From Streptomyces hiroshimensis (lineage in GTDB: Bacteria > Actinomycetota > Actinomycetes > Streptomycetales > Streptomycetaceae), in NCBI RefSeq assembly GCF_014650335.1, contig NZ_BMUT01000009.1, positions 192,889 through 256,888 on the forward strand: DNA of 64,000 nucleotides, given 5' to 3'. Positions 50,885 to 58,582 of the stretch are shown here, piece after piece. Below the pieces are notes generated by a model. The model was not told where the DNA came from, did not search any database, and worked only from the letters and a program-made list of their open reading frames with translations. The translations under genes and the position numbers were made by a program. The stretch's first letter is position 1. Every line of letters begins with the position of its first letter.

Positions 50885-50993
50885 TGCCGCTCCCCCCGAC
50901 TCGTCAAGCACTGCAAGCACTGCAAGCACCGCAAGCGCCGCGCTTTGTTCGTATCACGCTAGAACAACTGGTCGTTTGCGGCAAGAGCCTTCG

Positions 50994-51473
50994 CTACGGG
51001 ACGCGTTGCAGCACCGTGTAGCCGAGCCGGACGTCGGGGTTGTCGGTCAGGACCGTGCCGTGGAGCTCGGCCCACGAGTGGAACGCCTGCGCCGGTGAGG
51101 GCGTGGCGCGGCCGCGGGCCACCGTCATCCGCGCGGGCAGCCCGAGTGCGCACAGATACGTGGTCAGGGCCAACGACCTCGGCAGGCACGGACCGTTGGG
51201 CAGCATCGCCCGGAGCACCAGCTGCGCGCCGAGGATCTCCCGGCGGGCCAGCCGCACCGCCGTGCCCGGCGCCAGGCCGGAGAGCGCGGCCGAGCCCCGG
51301 GCGGGCCGGGTGCGGCACAGATACGGGTACGCCCCGCGCCAGCCGCGCCGCCGGTACAGCCACAGCGCCCGCGCCGTGCGGGCGAGGGCGACCGCCCGCA
51401 GGCGGAGCGGGACGGCGGGCGGCGGCGGGCCCTCCCGGGGGCCGTCCAGGAAGAACTCCCAGTCCGCGATCAC
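50994..51473 (-). CDS. Lasso-type B2 leader peptidase (transglutaminase-like)
   Basis: A 159-residue cysteine peptidase of the lasso peptide biosynthesis B2 family, which cuts the leader after a conserved Thr-x. The triad is visible: Cys about 96 (NGPCLPRSLALTTYLCALGL), His about 132 (FHSWAELHG) and Asp 144 or 147 (VLTDNPDVRLGYTVLQ). GTG 51471-51473 overlaps the B1 stop as GTGA, so the genes are coupled; an upstream in-frame GTG with GGAGG is possible. It is the last gene of the cassette precursor-C-B1-B2. Confidence 0.9.
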   Translation of the reverse strand: MIADWEFFLDGPREGPPPPAVPLRLRAVALARTARALWLYRRRGWRGAYPYLCRTRPARGSAALSGLAPGTAVRLARREILGAQLVLRAMLPNGPCLPRSLALTTYLCALGLPARMTVARGRATPSPAQAFHSWAELHGTVLTDNPDVRLGYTVLQRVP

Positions 51474-51808
51474 CGGTCCGCCCTCCGGCGGTGCGCCCTC
51501 CACGAGTACGTCCTCCTCAGGCGCCACCCGCGCGGCGCGCGCGCCGTCTCCTCCGGCAGCAGGGCCCGCTCGCCCAGCCGGTCGGCGAGGCCGGCCAGCC
51601 CGGCGGCCAGCGTGGCGTCGTCCGCGTCGAAGTCCTCGCGCAGCCGGGCGACCGCCGCGGAGACGGAGTCGCACGCCAGGGCGGTGCGCAGCATGTAGGT
51701 GGCCGTGGAGTTGAGGGACAGGCAGACACCCCGGCGGGTGTCGAGGATGAGGCCGGCGTCGTCGGTGTCGTCGAAGACGGCGTGGTCGGCCAGGCCGATC
51801 AGAGGCAT
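51470..51808 (-). CDS. Lasso-type B1 leader-recognition protein (PqqD family)
   Basis: A 112-residue protein whose first ~85 residues form a PqqD/RRE fold that binds RiPP leaders: ADHAVFDDTDDAGLILDTRRG, then LNSTATYMLRTAL and VARLREDFD. The C-terminal tail is Arg-rich (RGWRLRRTYSWRAHRRRADR), unusual for free B1 proteins, and may contact B2. ATG 51806-51808 overlaps the cyclase end by 10 bp. The precursor's leader has the exact residues recognised by this family. Confidence 0.9.
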   Translation of the reverse strand: MPLIGLADHAVFDDTDDAGLILDTRRGVCLSLNSTATYMLRTALACDSVSAAVARLREDFDADDATLAAGLAGLADRLGERALLPEETARAPRGWRLRRTYSWRAHRRRADR

Positions 51809-53610
51809 CGGGTGAACCCCCTCCGGTTCGCGGGCGTGCGCCGCGCGTCGCTGCGCAGGAACAGCTCGGTCATGGCGGTGCTGAGCAGGGCGTCCGCGTT
51901 GAGGCGCAGCCGCGCCGGCTCGGCCAGGACGTCCGCGAGCCGCAGGGGGTCGACGATGCCCAGGCGGACGAGGTGCGCCTCCGGAGCGCCGATGAGGGCG
52001 GCGAGGACGTGGCGGTGGCCGAGGACGTAGTCCTTGTGCGGGGAGCCGGGCCACAGCCGGCCGTGCCGCCGCCAGACGGCCGCGGGGAACCGGCTGGAGA
52101 GCATCAGCCGCAGCACGGGCTTGGTGATCAGCCGCCCCTGGTGCGGCAGGAGCCGGTAGGCGTCCGGCATACGGGCGGAGAGCCGCCGCAGGTCCTTTCC
52201 GCCCAGGGGGTTGCACAGCTGGATGCCGCGGGGCCGCCAGAGGGTCAGGTTCGCGCAGTGCTCCTGCGGTGCGTAACCGGGGTAACCGGGGTGGCTGGGG
52301 TGGCTGGGGTATTCGGGGTGACCGGGAGAACCGGGTCCGGGCGCGCCGGTGGTTCCTTTGGTTCCTTCCGGGTCGCCGGGGAAGGGCGTGAGGAAGTCCG
52401 CGGCCCGCGCACCCCCGCGCCCGGGCGCGCCGTCGTCGAGCAGCGAGGAGCCGGGCGAGGCGCTGCGCAGGATGCGGGGGAGCTCCCAGCGGGAGGTGAG
52501 CAGCCCCCGGCACAGGACGGCCTTCTCCCGCGCGGTCAGGTCGCCGGTGAGCACGCCGTGCAGGCCGTAGCGCGACGGGCCGAAGATCCTGCCGCCCTCG
52601 CGGCCCCAGGCGAGGAAGGTGATCCCGTCCCGGGCGACGCGCTCGGCGGTCTGTTCCAGCCACCGGTAGGCGGTGTGGTCGGCCGTGTGGCTGTACGGGT
52701 GGGGGAACTCCCACCGCTCGTCCAGGTATCCGGCGCCGTCGTCCGTCACGACCGGAACGAACGGCACCCCCAGGTGGTCGCAGACCGCCCGGGCGTATCC
52801 GGACTCGTCCGCGAGGGGGTCCCGGGTGGCCCGGTGGTAGGCGACCACGTCGGCTCCGGCCGCCACCAGGGCCGCGAGCACGGCCGCGGAGTCCAGGCCG
52901 CCGCTGAGCAGGATGCCGGTCCGGCCGCGGCCGGCGTAGGGCCGTACGGACTCCACCAGGAGGTCCCAGGCGGTCGCGGCGTACTCCGCCATCGTGGTGC
53001 GCGCGGGCAGCTCCAGCGGGGTCACCGGATCGTAGGCGGCCGTGGTCGGCGCACCGTGCTCGACGGTGACGATCCGGCCGGGCGGGACGGGGGTGATGCC
53101 GGGGTAGACGAAGACGGACTCGCCGCGGCAGGAGCGCCGGACGGCCTCCGGGTCGAACTCCCCGGGGCCGTCGAGCAGATCGGTCGGGTCGGTGGAGAAC
53201 CGCAGCAGGTCCTTGGAGCAGCGGTAGTGCAGGCCTTCCTCTCCGGCGGCGCTGCGGAAGAGGAACACCCTGTGGTCGGCGACCAGTGCACCGGCCAGCT
53301 CGCCGGGCAGGCGGGCGAGTTCCGCGTGGCGGCCCTCCTTGAGGGCGTGGACGAGCCGCGCGACCCACGCGGGCGTGACCGGGCCGTGGACGACACCGGT
53401 CAGCAGGAGTCTCTCCCGCTCGGAGGGGAACGGGACCCGGGCCGTCCCCGGCGCCGCCCACTGCACGAGGTGGCGTCCGGGGTCCGACCAGGCGGGGCGC
53501 TGCCCGAAGGGGGCGGTCACGTACGAGATGCGGGGGGTGCTGCCGCCGCCGAACGGGACGCGTCCGTAGCAGCCCAGGTAGTCACCGACGGGAACGGGGA
53601 CGGGCTCCAT
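51799..53610 (-). CDS. Lasso-type macrolactam synthetase (asparagine-synthetase-like, C protein)
   Basis: A 603-residue homologue of asparagine synthetase B. The N-terminal domain begins MEPVPVPVGDYLGCYGRVPFG, with no Cys2, so it lacks glutaminase activity like lasso cyclases. The synthetase half has the ATP PP-loop GILLSGGLDSAAVLAAL (about residues 230-245), VVAYHRATRDPLADESGYA and LWRPRGIQLCNPLGGKDLRR. A low-complexity insertion (about 425-445) repeats HP and YP tripeptides. It adenylates an Asp/Glu side chain to form an isopeptide. ATG 53608-53610 has GGAAGGGAAG upstream, and that sequence is also coding for the precursor. No ABC transporter is present. Confidence 0.88.
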   Translation of the reverse strand: MEPVPVPVGDYLGCYGRVPFGGGSTPRISYVTAPFGQRPAWSDPGRHLVQWAAPGTARVPFPSERERLLLTGVVHGPVTPAWVARLVHALKEGRHAELARLPGELAGALVADHRVFLFRSAAGEEGLHYRCSKDLLRFSTDPTDLLDGPGEFDPEAVRRSCRGESVFVYPGITPVPPGRIVTVEHGAPTTAAYDPVTPLELPARTTMAEYAATAWDLLVESVRPYAGRGRTGILLSGGLDSAAVLAALVAAGADVVAYHRATRDPLADESGYARAVCDHLGVPFVPVVTDDGAGYLDERWEFPHPYSHTADHTAYRWLEQTAERVARDGITFLAWGREGGRIFGPSRYGLHGVLTGDLTAREKAVLCRGLLTSRWELPRILRSASPGSSLLDDGAPGRGGARAADFLTPFPGDPEGTKGTTGAPGPGSPGHPEYPSHPSHPGYPGYAPQEHCANLTLWRPRGIQLCNPLGGKDLRRLSARMPDAYRLLPHQGRLITKPVLRLMLSSRFPAAVWRRHGRLWPGSPHKDYVLGHRHVLAALIGAPEAHLVRLGIVDPLRLADVLAEPARLRLNADALLSTAMTELFLRSDARRTPANRRGFTRCL

Positions 53611-53752
53611 GGCTTCCCTTCCGGCCTTCCGAGTCGTGGGCGGTCAGTTGTTCGACCGTGCCGAGCTCGTCGATGCGCGGTTCCACGTAGGGGCGTTTGG
53701 CCGCGGGCGGTTCGTCCGGCAGCGGCCGGCCGGTGACGTGCGTGCTCTCCAT
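53582..53752 (-). CDS. Lasso-type RiPP precursor with non-canonical core
   Basis: A 56-residue peptide. Its leader has the exact B1-recognition pattern Y-x2-P-x-I-x3-G-x5-T (Y22, P25, I27, G31, T37) in PYVEPRIDELGTVEQLTA. Cleavage after the Thr-x pair would leave HDSEGRKGSHGARPRSRR (residues 39-56). Lasso cores need Asp/Glu at position 7, 8 or 9, but here acids are only at 2 and 4. The last ten codons overlap the cyclase start (53608-53610) and the stop lies inside the cyclase gene. ATG 53750-53752 follows GAGGGGG. Either the class is unusual or the core has degenerated. Confidence 0.78.
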   Translation of the reverse strand: MESTHVTGRPLPDEPPAAKRPYVEPRIDELGTVEQLTAHDSEGRKGSHGARPRSRR

Positions 53753-53951
53753 TGCGGGCCCCCTCTTTCCGCGTCTGTCCGCGTCTTTCCGCAGGGCACT
53801 TTGTCCGTCCCCCTCCACGGTCGGGCACTCCTGCCGCTCCCGCACAGAGGGTGCTGACGCGCTGGAGCGGCGCCCCGGAGCGGGCGCAGGGGCGCGCGGC
53901 GCGCGGACGCTCAGGTACCGGGGCGCGCGCCCGGACGGCGGTCACGCGGCG

Positions 53952-54764
53952 TCATGCCGCCTCGATGAATCTCCGCACCATCGCCACGAACGGCTCCGGG
54001 TGCGACACATGCGGAACATGGCCTGCGCCTTCCAGGCTCCGCAGCTCCGACCGCCGCACGGCCCGCGAGAGCTCGGCCGTGACCGGCGGCAGCCACGGCA
54101 GGCTCTCCGTCCCGTACGTCAGCAGCGCCCGCCCGGAGTAGGCGGACAGCCGGGCGAGGTCGAGGTTCGCCCAGCCGGGGTCGGACTGCTCGGCCGCGAA
54201 CGCGCGGCTGTTGGCGACGAGGGTCGCGCGCACCCGGTCGGGCAGGGCGGCCCAGGAGCCCGGGCCCAGGGCCACCTCTTCCATGAAGCGGCGCACCCCC
54301 TCGCCCGCCTCTCCCGCGAGGATCAGGGCCACCGCCGCGTCGATGCCGTCCTGCGCGGCCCGCATCAGGATGTGGGCGGGGTCGTCGCGGGGGATGACGC
54401 CCAGCAGCGGGGGTTCGTGGGCGACGACGGTGCGCAGGAGGTCGGGGCGGCGGACGGCCAGGCCCAGGGCGGTGGACGCGCCGAAGGAGTTGCCGACGGC
54501 GTGGGCCGGGGCGAAGCCCAGCGTCTGCAGCAGCGCGGCGAGGTCGTCCTCGTGGTCGCGGCGGGTGCCGCGGCCCGCGCCGCGGGTGCTGGCGCTGTGC
54601 CCGCGCCGGTCGTAGACGAGGACGCGGAAGGACTCCGCCAGGGCCGGGAGGACCGCCTGCCAGGTGTAGTGGTCGGTCAGTCCGCCGTGGACGAGCACCA
54701 GCGGCTCGCCCTCGCCCGCGACCTCGTGGAAGAGCTCCGCGCCGCGCACACGGACTCGCGCCAT
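53952..54764 (-). CDS. Alpha/beta-hydrolase
   Basis: A 270-residue alpha/beta-hydrolase with PLVLVHGGLTDHYTWQ (oxyanion hole), VLVYDRRGHSAST, the nucleophile elbow HAVGNSFGASTAL (Gly-Asn-Ser-Phe-Gly) and a C-terminal His in LEGAGHVPHVSHPEPF. The acid is probably in the LLTYGTES region. ATG 54762-54764 has GGGAGG six bases upstream. It is on the same strand and about 200 bp upstream of the RiPP precursor, and could be co-transcribed with it. Its own promoter region is the 13-bp repeat array. Confidence 0.85.
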   Translation of the reverse strand: MARVRVRGAELFHEVAGEGEPLVLVHGGLTDHYTWQAVLPALAESFRVLVYDRRGHSASTRGAGRGTRRDHEDDLAALLQTLGFAPAHAVGNSFGASTALGLAVRRPDLLRTVVAHEPPLLGVIPRDDPAHILMRAAQDGIDAAVALILAGEAGEGVRRFMEEVALGPGSWAALPDRVRATLVANSRAFAAEQSDPGWANLDLARLSAYSGRALLTYGTESLPWLPPVTAELSRAVRRSELRSLEGAGHVPHVSHPEPFVAMVRRFIEAA

Positions 54765-54781
54765 GCAGAGCCTCCCTCGCT

Positions 54782-54885
54782 CGGACGTACCGCACGGACG
54801 TACCGCACGGACGTACCGCACGGACGTACCGCACGGACGTACCGCACGGACGTACCGCTTGGACGTACCGCTTGGACGTACCGCT
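54782..54885. repeat. 13-bp tandem repeat, eight units
   Basis: CGGACGTACCGCA occurs five times (54782-54846) followed by three variants ending in T (54847-54885). It fills the region just upstream of the alpha/beta-hydrolase ribosome-binding site, between divergent genes. Each unit contains GACGTACC. Confidence 0.93.
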
Positions 54886-54993
54886 CGGGCCCCGGTGCCC
54901 GGCCGCGGTCCGACCATGACAGCCGCCGTGGCACGCCGTCCGCAAGACCGCCTCTTCCGGATGTTCCGCGTGTTCCGGGGCGATCATCGAGGC

Positions 54994-55632
54994 ATGGACA
55001 AGACCCTTCACCTCGCCCAGCAGCCCGAGGCCGACGCCCTGCTCGGCCGCAGCCCGCTCGCCGCGCTGACGGGGATGCTGCTGGACCAGCAGATCCCCAT
55101 GGAGTGGGCCTTCGCCGGTCCCTACGCCATCGCGCAGCGGATGGGGCGTGACGACCTCGACGCGTACGAGATCGGCGCCTACGACCCGGAGGCGTTCGCG
55201 GCGCTGCTGTCGGAGAAGCCGGCGGTGCACCGCTATCCCGGCGCGATGGCCAAGCGCGTCCAGCAGCTCTGCCAGTACCTGGTCGAGCACTACGGCGGCG
55301 AGGCGAGCGCGGTGTGGGAGGGCGTCGCCACCGGCGAGGAGCTGCTCGGGCGGCTCAAGGAGCTGCCCGGCTACGGCGAGCAGAAGGCCCGCATCTTCCT
55401 CGCGCTGCTCGGCAAGCAGCTCGGGGTCGCGCCGGAGGGCTGGCGCGAGGCCGCCGGCGCGTACGGCGAGGAGGGCTCCTACCGCTCGGTCGCGGACATC
55501 ACCGGGCCCGAGTCGCTGGCCAAGGTGCGGGCGCACAAGCAGGAGATGAAGCGGGCCGCCAAGGAGGGTGCGGCCAAGAAGGCGACCGTCCGGCCCGCCA
55601 GGAGGACCCCGCGGCAGACGAAGCAGGACTGA
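54994..55632 (+). CDS. HhH-GPD base-excision DNA glycosylase family protein
   Basis: A 212-residue protein of the HhH-GPD superfamily. It has AALTGMLLDQQIPMEWAFAGP and the helix-hairpin-helix LKELPGYGEQKARIFLALLG, with GPESLAKV at the end. The C-terminus is Lys/Arg-rich (KRAAKEGAAKKATVRPARR). A conventional catalytic Asp after the HhH (usually about 20 residues on) is not obvious. ATG 54994 is used because upstream candidates (54916, 54961) have no better ribosome-binding site. It probably excises damaged bases. It converges on the B3/4 gene through a 19-bp repeat array. Confidence 0.8.
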   Translation: MDKTLHLAQQPEADALLGRSPLAALTGMLLDQQIPMEWAFAGPYAIAQRMGRDDLDAYEIGAYDPEAFAALLSEKPAVHRYPGAMAKRVQQLCQYLVEHYGGEASAVWEGVATGEELLGRLKELPGYGEQKARIFLALLGKQLGVAPEGWREAAGAYGEEGSYRSVADITGPESLAKVRAHKQEMKRAAKEGAAKKATVRPARRTPRQTKQD

Positions 55633-55649
55633 CCGGCGGCAGGACTGAC

Positions 55650-55744
55650 CGGCGCCGGATCAGGCAGGCGGCGCCGGATCAGGCGGGCGGCGCCGGATCA
55701 GGCGGGCGGCGCCGGATCAGGCGGGCGACGTCAGACCAGGCGGG
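55650..55744. repeat. 19-bp tandem repeat, five units, entering a gene
   Basis: CGGCGCCGGATCAGGCGGG-like units at 55650-55668, 55669-55687, 55688-55706, 55707-55725 and a degenerate fifth (55726-55744) that overlaps the stop and last codons of the B3/4 gene. Confidence 0.9.
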
Positions 55745-56444
55745 AGACCGCGCGCAGTTCCGGCGCGCGCTCGCGCAGCCGGGCCAGGAGGTCGTCGGCC
55801 GCGGCGTGCAGCGCGTCGAGCGGCATGGGGTCGAGCCGCTCCAGCAGGAACAGTGCGCTCGTGGACTTCTCGGTGATGCGCGTGCGGACGCACTGGCGGT
55901 GGTTCCAGCGGCGGCAGGTGGCGCCGAGGTCGTCGCGCCAGATCACCTCGCCGGGCTCGGGGTGCTCGACGGCCGGCGCGCCGCCGGCCACCGTGTCGAA
56001 CGGCTCGTCGCCCGTGGCCCGCACGAGGCGCGGCGCGCCGGCGTACGCGGCCAGGTCCTCGCCGCCGACCGGGAGGCGGTGCGCGACGGACACGGCGTTG
56101 TAGACGTCGACCAGGAGGCTGACCTCGGGCAGGCCCGCGGGGGCGCGGCGGATCAGGGCCTCGGCGCTGTTGCGCGTACGGCCCGGCTTGGCGCCGAACG
56201 CGCCGTAGGCCGCGCGCCAGGCGGCGATGTGGGGCTCGGCGGTGACGTCGCCGAGGCCCTCGGCGGTCGCGGCGGCCTCCGCGAGCTGCTCGCGCGACCA
56301 GGGGTCGCTCGGGCCGGCGGGCAGCCCGTCCGCCGCGATCACCAGCACGGTGAAGTCGGGCCGCAGCGCGCGGACGGCCGCCTCCACGTGCACGCTCGCG
56401 GCCGCCGCTTCGAGATCGAGGTCGAGATCCGGGTCCGGGGACAT
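55731..56444 (-). CDS. B3/4 domain protein (PheT-like editing domain)
   Basis: A 237-residue protein containing the B3/B4 tRNA-binding/editing domain of phenylalanyl-tRNA synthetase beta as a free-standing unit: WRAAYGAFGAKPGRTRNSAEALIRR, LPEVSLLVDVYNAVSVAHRLPVGGED and EVIWRDDLGATCRRWNHRQCVRT. Free-standing relatives may act in trans-editing, but this is unproven for this group. ATG 56442-56444 has GGAGG upstream with a 12-base spacer. It diverges from the Xre-cupin regulator, and an inverted repeat lies between them, so it is probably the regulator's target. Confidence 0.85.
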   Translation of the reverse strand: MSPDPDLDLDLEAAAASVHVEAAVRALRPDFTVLVIAADGLPAGPSDPWSREQLAEAAATAEGLGDVTAEPHIAAWRAAYGAFGAKPGRTRNSAEALIRRAPAGLPEVSLLVDVYNAVSVAHRLPVGGEDLAAYAGAPRLVRATGDEPFDTVAGGAPAVEHPEPGEVIWRDDLGATCRRWNHRQCVRTRITEKSTSALFLLERLDPMPLDALHAAADDLLARLRERAPELRAVSRLV

Positions 56445-56465
56445 GGACGGTGCCACCCTCCTGCA

Positions 56466-56501
56466 GTCGTTTAAGTGAAATCGACGGTAGCATCAAACGA
56501 C
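56466..56501. promoter_or_regulatory. Inverted repeat shared by divergent B3/4 and Xre genes
   Basis: GTCGTTT (56466-56472) and its exact complement AAACGAC (56495-56501) flank a 22-bp A+T-richer spacer midway between the divergent genes. It is a likely operator of the Xre-cupin protein. Confidence 0.6.
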
Positions 56502-56522
56502 CGGATGCCGGGAGGGGCGAAG

Positions 56523-57179
56523 ATGACCGGCATGAGCGGCAACACCGAAGCAGCGGCGGACGCGGGCAGGCCCGGCGACGCACCCGGCAACAAGCCCGGC
56601 GACGAGTCCGGCGGCGACAGGTCCGTCATGGAGGCCGTCGCCGCGCGCGTGCGCGCCCTGCGCAAGGACCGGGGCTGGAGCCTCGACGCGCTCGCCGCCC
56701 GCGCCCGGGTCAGCAAGGGCATGCTCGTCGCCCTGGAGAACGCCCGCTCCAACCCCAACCTCGCCACCCTGGTCCGCCTCTGCGACGCCTTCGGCGTGCC
56801 CCTGACCGAGCTGCTCCAGCAGCCCGCGGCGCCGCTGCTGCAGCCCGCGGCGCCCGACGGCCAGCCCGTCCTGTGGACCGGCCCGGACGGCGGCAGGGGC
56901 CTGCTCGTCACCGGCGCCGCCCCGCCCGTGGGCGCCGAGCTGTGGCACTGGCGGCTCGCCCCCGGCGAGGAGCACCACAGTGAGGCCCACGTGCTCGGCA
57001 CCGTGGAGCTGATCCATGTCCTGCGCGGCACCCTCGCCGTCACCGCCGGCGGACAGGAGGTCGTCCTTCCGCAGGGGTACGGACTCCGCATGGCGGGCGA
57101 TCGACCCCACTCCTATGCGAACCGTACGGAGTCGGAAGTCGAGTATTCCGGCGTGGTGCTCGTACCGCCGCACGGCTGA
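56523..57179 (+). CDS. Xre-family regulator with C-terminal cupin
   Basis: A 218-residue regulator. A flexible N-terminus is followed by an HTH_3 domain (about residues 38-95: VRALRKDRGWSLDALAARARVSKGMLVALENARSNPNLATL) and a cupin domain (about 150-215: APGEEHHSEAHVLGTVELIHVLRGTLAVT, then GYGLRMAGDRPHSYANR). ATG 56523 has GGAGGGG five bases upstream. The cupin may bind a small amino-acid-like ligand. Divergence from the B3/4 gene is a commonly seen arrangement and suggests control of it. Confidence 0.88.
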   Translation: MTGMSGNTEAAADAGRPGDAPGNKPGDESGGDRSVMEAVAARVRALRKDRGWSLDALAARARVSKGMLVALENARSNPNLATLVRLCDAFGVPLTELLQQPAAPLLQPAAPDGQPVLWTGPDGGRGLLVTGAAPPVGAELWHWRLAPGEEHHSEAHVLGTVELIHVLRGTLAVTAGGQEVVLPQGYGLRMAGDRPHSYANRTESEVEYSGVVLVPPHG

Positions 57180-57345
57180 CCCCGTGTGGACGGCCGGAGT
57201 GCTCCGGCTGTGTCCACAGGCTGTGGGCAATGTCCCCGGAGGCCTGCCGAGGGGTCCCCGCTGCTCCTGGTATGCGGCCGATTGTCGCCTTCGCGCTCCC
57301 GTGCCGTGGCTGCGCCGGGAGCCTGTCGCCCGGTAGGCTTTCCGT

Positions 57346-57642
57346 GTGATCTTCAAGCGCATCGGAAACGGGCGGCCGTACCCCGACCACGGCCGGGAGA
57401 GCACCCGGCAGTGGGCGGACGTCGCCCCGCGCCCGGTGCGGCTCGACCAGTTGGTGACCACCAAGCAGCAGCTCGACCTGGAAACCCTGCTGGCCGAGGA
57501 CTCGACCTTCTACGGCGACCTCTTCGCCCACGTCGTCAAGTGGCACGGCGACCTCTACCTCGAGGACGGCCTGCACCGCGCCGTGCGCGCCGCGCTCCAG
57601 CAGCGCCAGGTGCTGCACGCCCGCGTGCTCGAACTGGGCTAG
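57346..57642 (+). CDS. Small conserved ParB/VapB-antitoxin-like protein
   Basis: A 98-residue protein beginning IFKRIGNGRPYPDHGRESTRQ, with a sulfiredoxin/ParB-N-like layout: VRLDQLVTTKQQLDLETLLAE and a D-G-x-H-R box (YLEDGLHRAVRAALQQ). Database annotation of relatives as VapB antitoxin is doubtful, as no toxin gene is near. GTG 57346 is the start. It is a conserved actinobacterial protein of unknown function upstream of the LytR_C gene. Confidence 0.75.
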   Translation: MIFKRIGNGRPYPDHGRESTRQWADVAPRPVRLDQLVTTKQQLDLETLLAEDSTFYGDLFAHVVKWHGDLYLEDGLHRAVRAALQQRQVLHARVLELG

Positions 57643-57797
57643 CCGGGGCCGGCCGGGCCGCCCGCCCGTCCGTGATCGCCGGGGCCCGGGGCCGTTCGGC
57701 GGCTGTTTCCGGCCGTTGTTCGGCCTTTCGGGTTGGGCCGCGCGAACCCATTGATCATTTAGTAGGCAGCGGCCCTGCCCCGCACTACGCTGCGCCC

Positions 57798-58520
57798 ATG
57801 AGCATGCTCACCCCTCCCGGCATGGGCAGGAAGTACCGCATTACGGGCAAGCGATTCCCGCACATGCGACGCCCCAGAAACCGCCGCAGGATCGTGCTCG
57901 CCGCAGTCACCTCAGCCGTCGCGCTCGCCGTGGCCGGATGGGGGACTCTCCAGCTCGTCGACGTCTTCACCGGGGGCCCCAGCGAGACACAGGCCCACGG
58001 CGCGGGCGCGAAGGGCGGGAAAGGGGCGAAGGACGGCGACTGCAAGGCGGCCGCGGAGGAGGGCGCGGAGCCGAAACCGCTGCCCCGGCCCTCCGACATC
58101 ACCGTCAACGTCTACAACGCGACTCCGCGCGGCGGACTCGCCAAGATCACCGCGGATGAGCTCAAGAGCCGCGGCTTCAAGATCGGCAAGGTGGGCAACG
58201 CACCCGCCCTCTACGACAAGAAGGTCGAGAAGATCGGCCTGCTGATCGGTGCCCCGACGGCCGCGGAGGGGGCGCTGAAGGTCATCGGCACCCAGATGGC
58301 CGGGGCCGAGGTCAAGAACGACCAGCGCACGGCCGACGAAGAGGTCGACCTGGTCATCGGCAACGAGTACAAGGAGCTCACGGCCCGGCAGGACGCCGAC
58401 CGGTCCCTGACCGACATGGGCGTGGAGCCGGGGCAGGCGCCTTCGGAATCGCCCTCGCCCTCGTCGGCGCCGTCGCCGTCGAAGGCCGCGTCCCCGGCGC
58501 CGAGGCCGTCCAAGTGCTGA
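57798..58520 (+). CDS. LytR C-terminal (LytR_C) domain protein
   Basis: A 240-residue type II membrane protein. A basic cytoplasmic N-terminus (MRRPRNRRR) is followed by one helix (IVLAAVTSAVALAVAGWGTL, about 32-51), a Gly/Lys/Glu linker and a LytR_C domain (about 100-200: ITVNVYNATPRGGLAKITADEL, then VGNAPALYDKKVEKIGLLIG). The tail is Ser/Pro-rich and ends in Cys. LytR_C domains accompany LCP cell-wall ligases, so it probably binds wall polymers. ATG 57798. It converges on upp with a long hairpin between. Confidence 0.87.
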   Translation: MSMLTPPGMGRKYRITGKRFPHMRRPRNRRRIVLAAVTSAVALAVAGWGTLQLVDVFTGGPSETQAHGAGAKGGKGAKDGDCKAAAEEGAEPKPLPRPSDITVNVYNATPRGGLAKITADELKSRGFKIGKVGNAPALYDKKVEKIGLLIGAPTAAEGALKVIGTQMAGAEVKNDQRTADEEVDLVIGNEYKELTARQDADRSLTDMGVEPGQAPSESPSPSSAPSPSKAASPAPRPSKC

Positions 58521-58582
58521 GGGGGCTCGCACCCGGGCTGCGGTGATGTCCGGCACCGCCGGTCCGCCACGCTGTGGTGATG

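Noticed and set aside
53582..53752. Idea that the RiPP precursor is truncated by a simple frameshift
   Set aside because: Only 29 bp separate the core from the cyclase start region, and neither alternative frame gives a Gly/Ala/Cys-started core with an acid at 7-9 before a stop that I could support; left as an open question.
57200..57225. DnaA-box-like GTGTCCACA
   Set aside because: Single imperfect copy with no cluster; another isolated near-match near 32738 is also alone, so no origin is indicated.
57346..57642. VapBC-type toxin-antitoxin pair
   Set aside because: The small protein resembles entries labelled VapB, but no PIN-domain toxin gene lies on either side.
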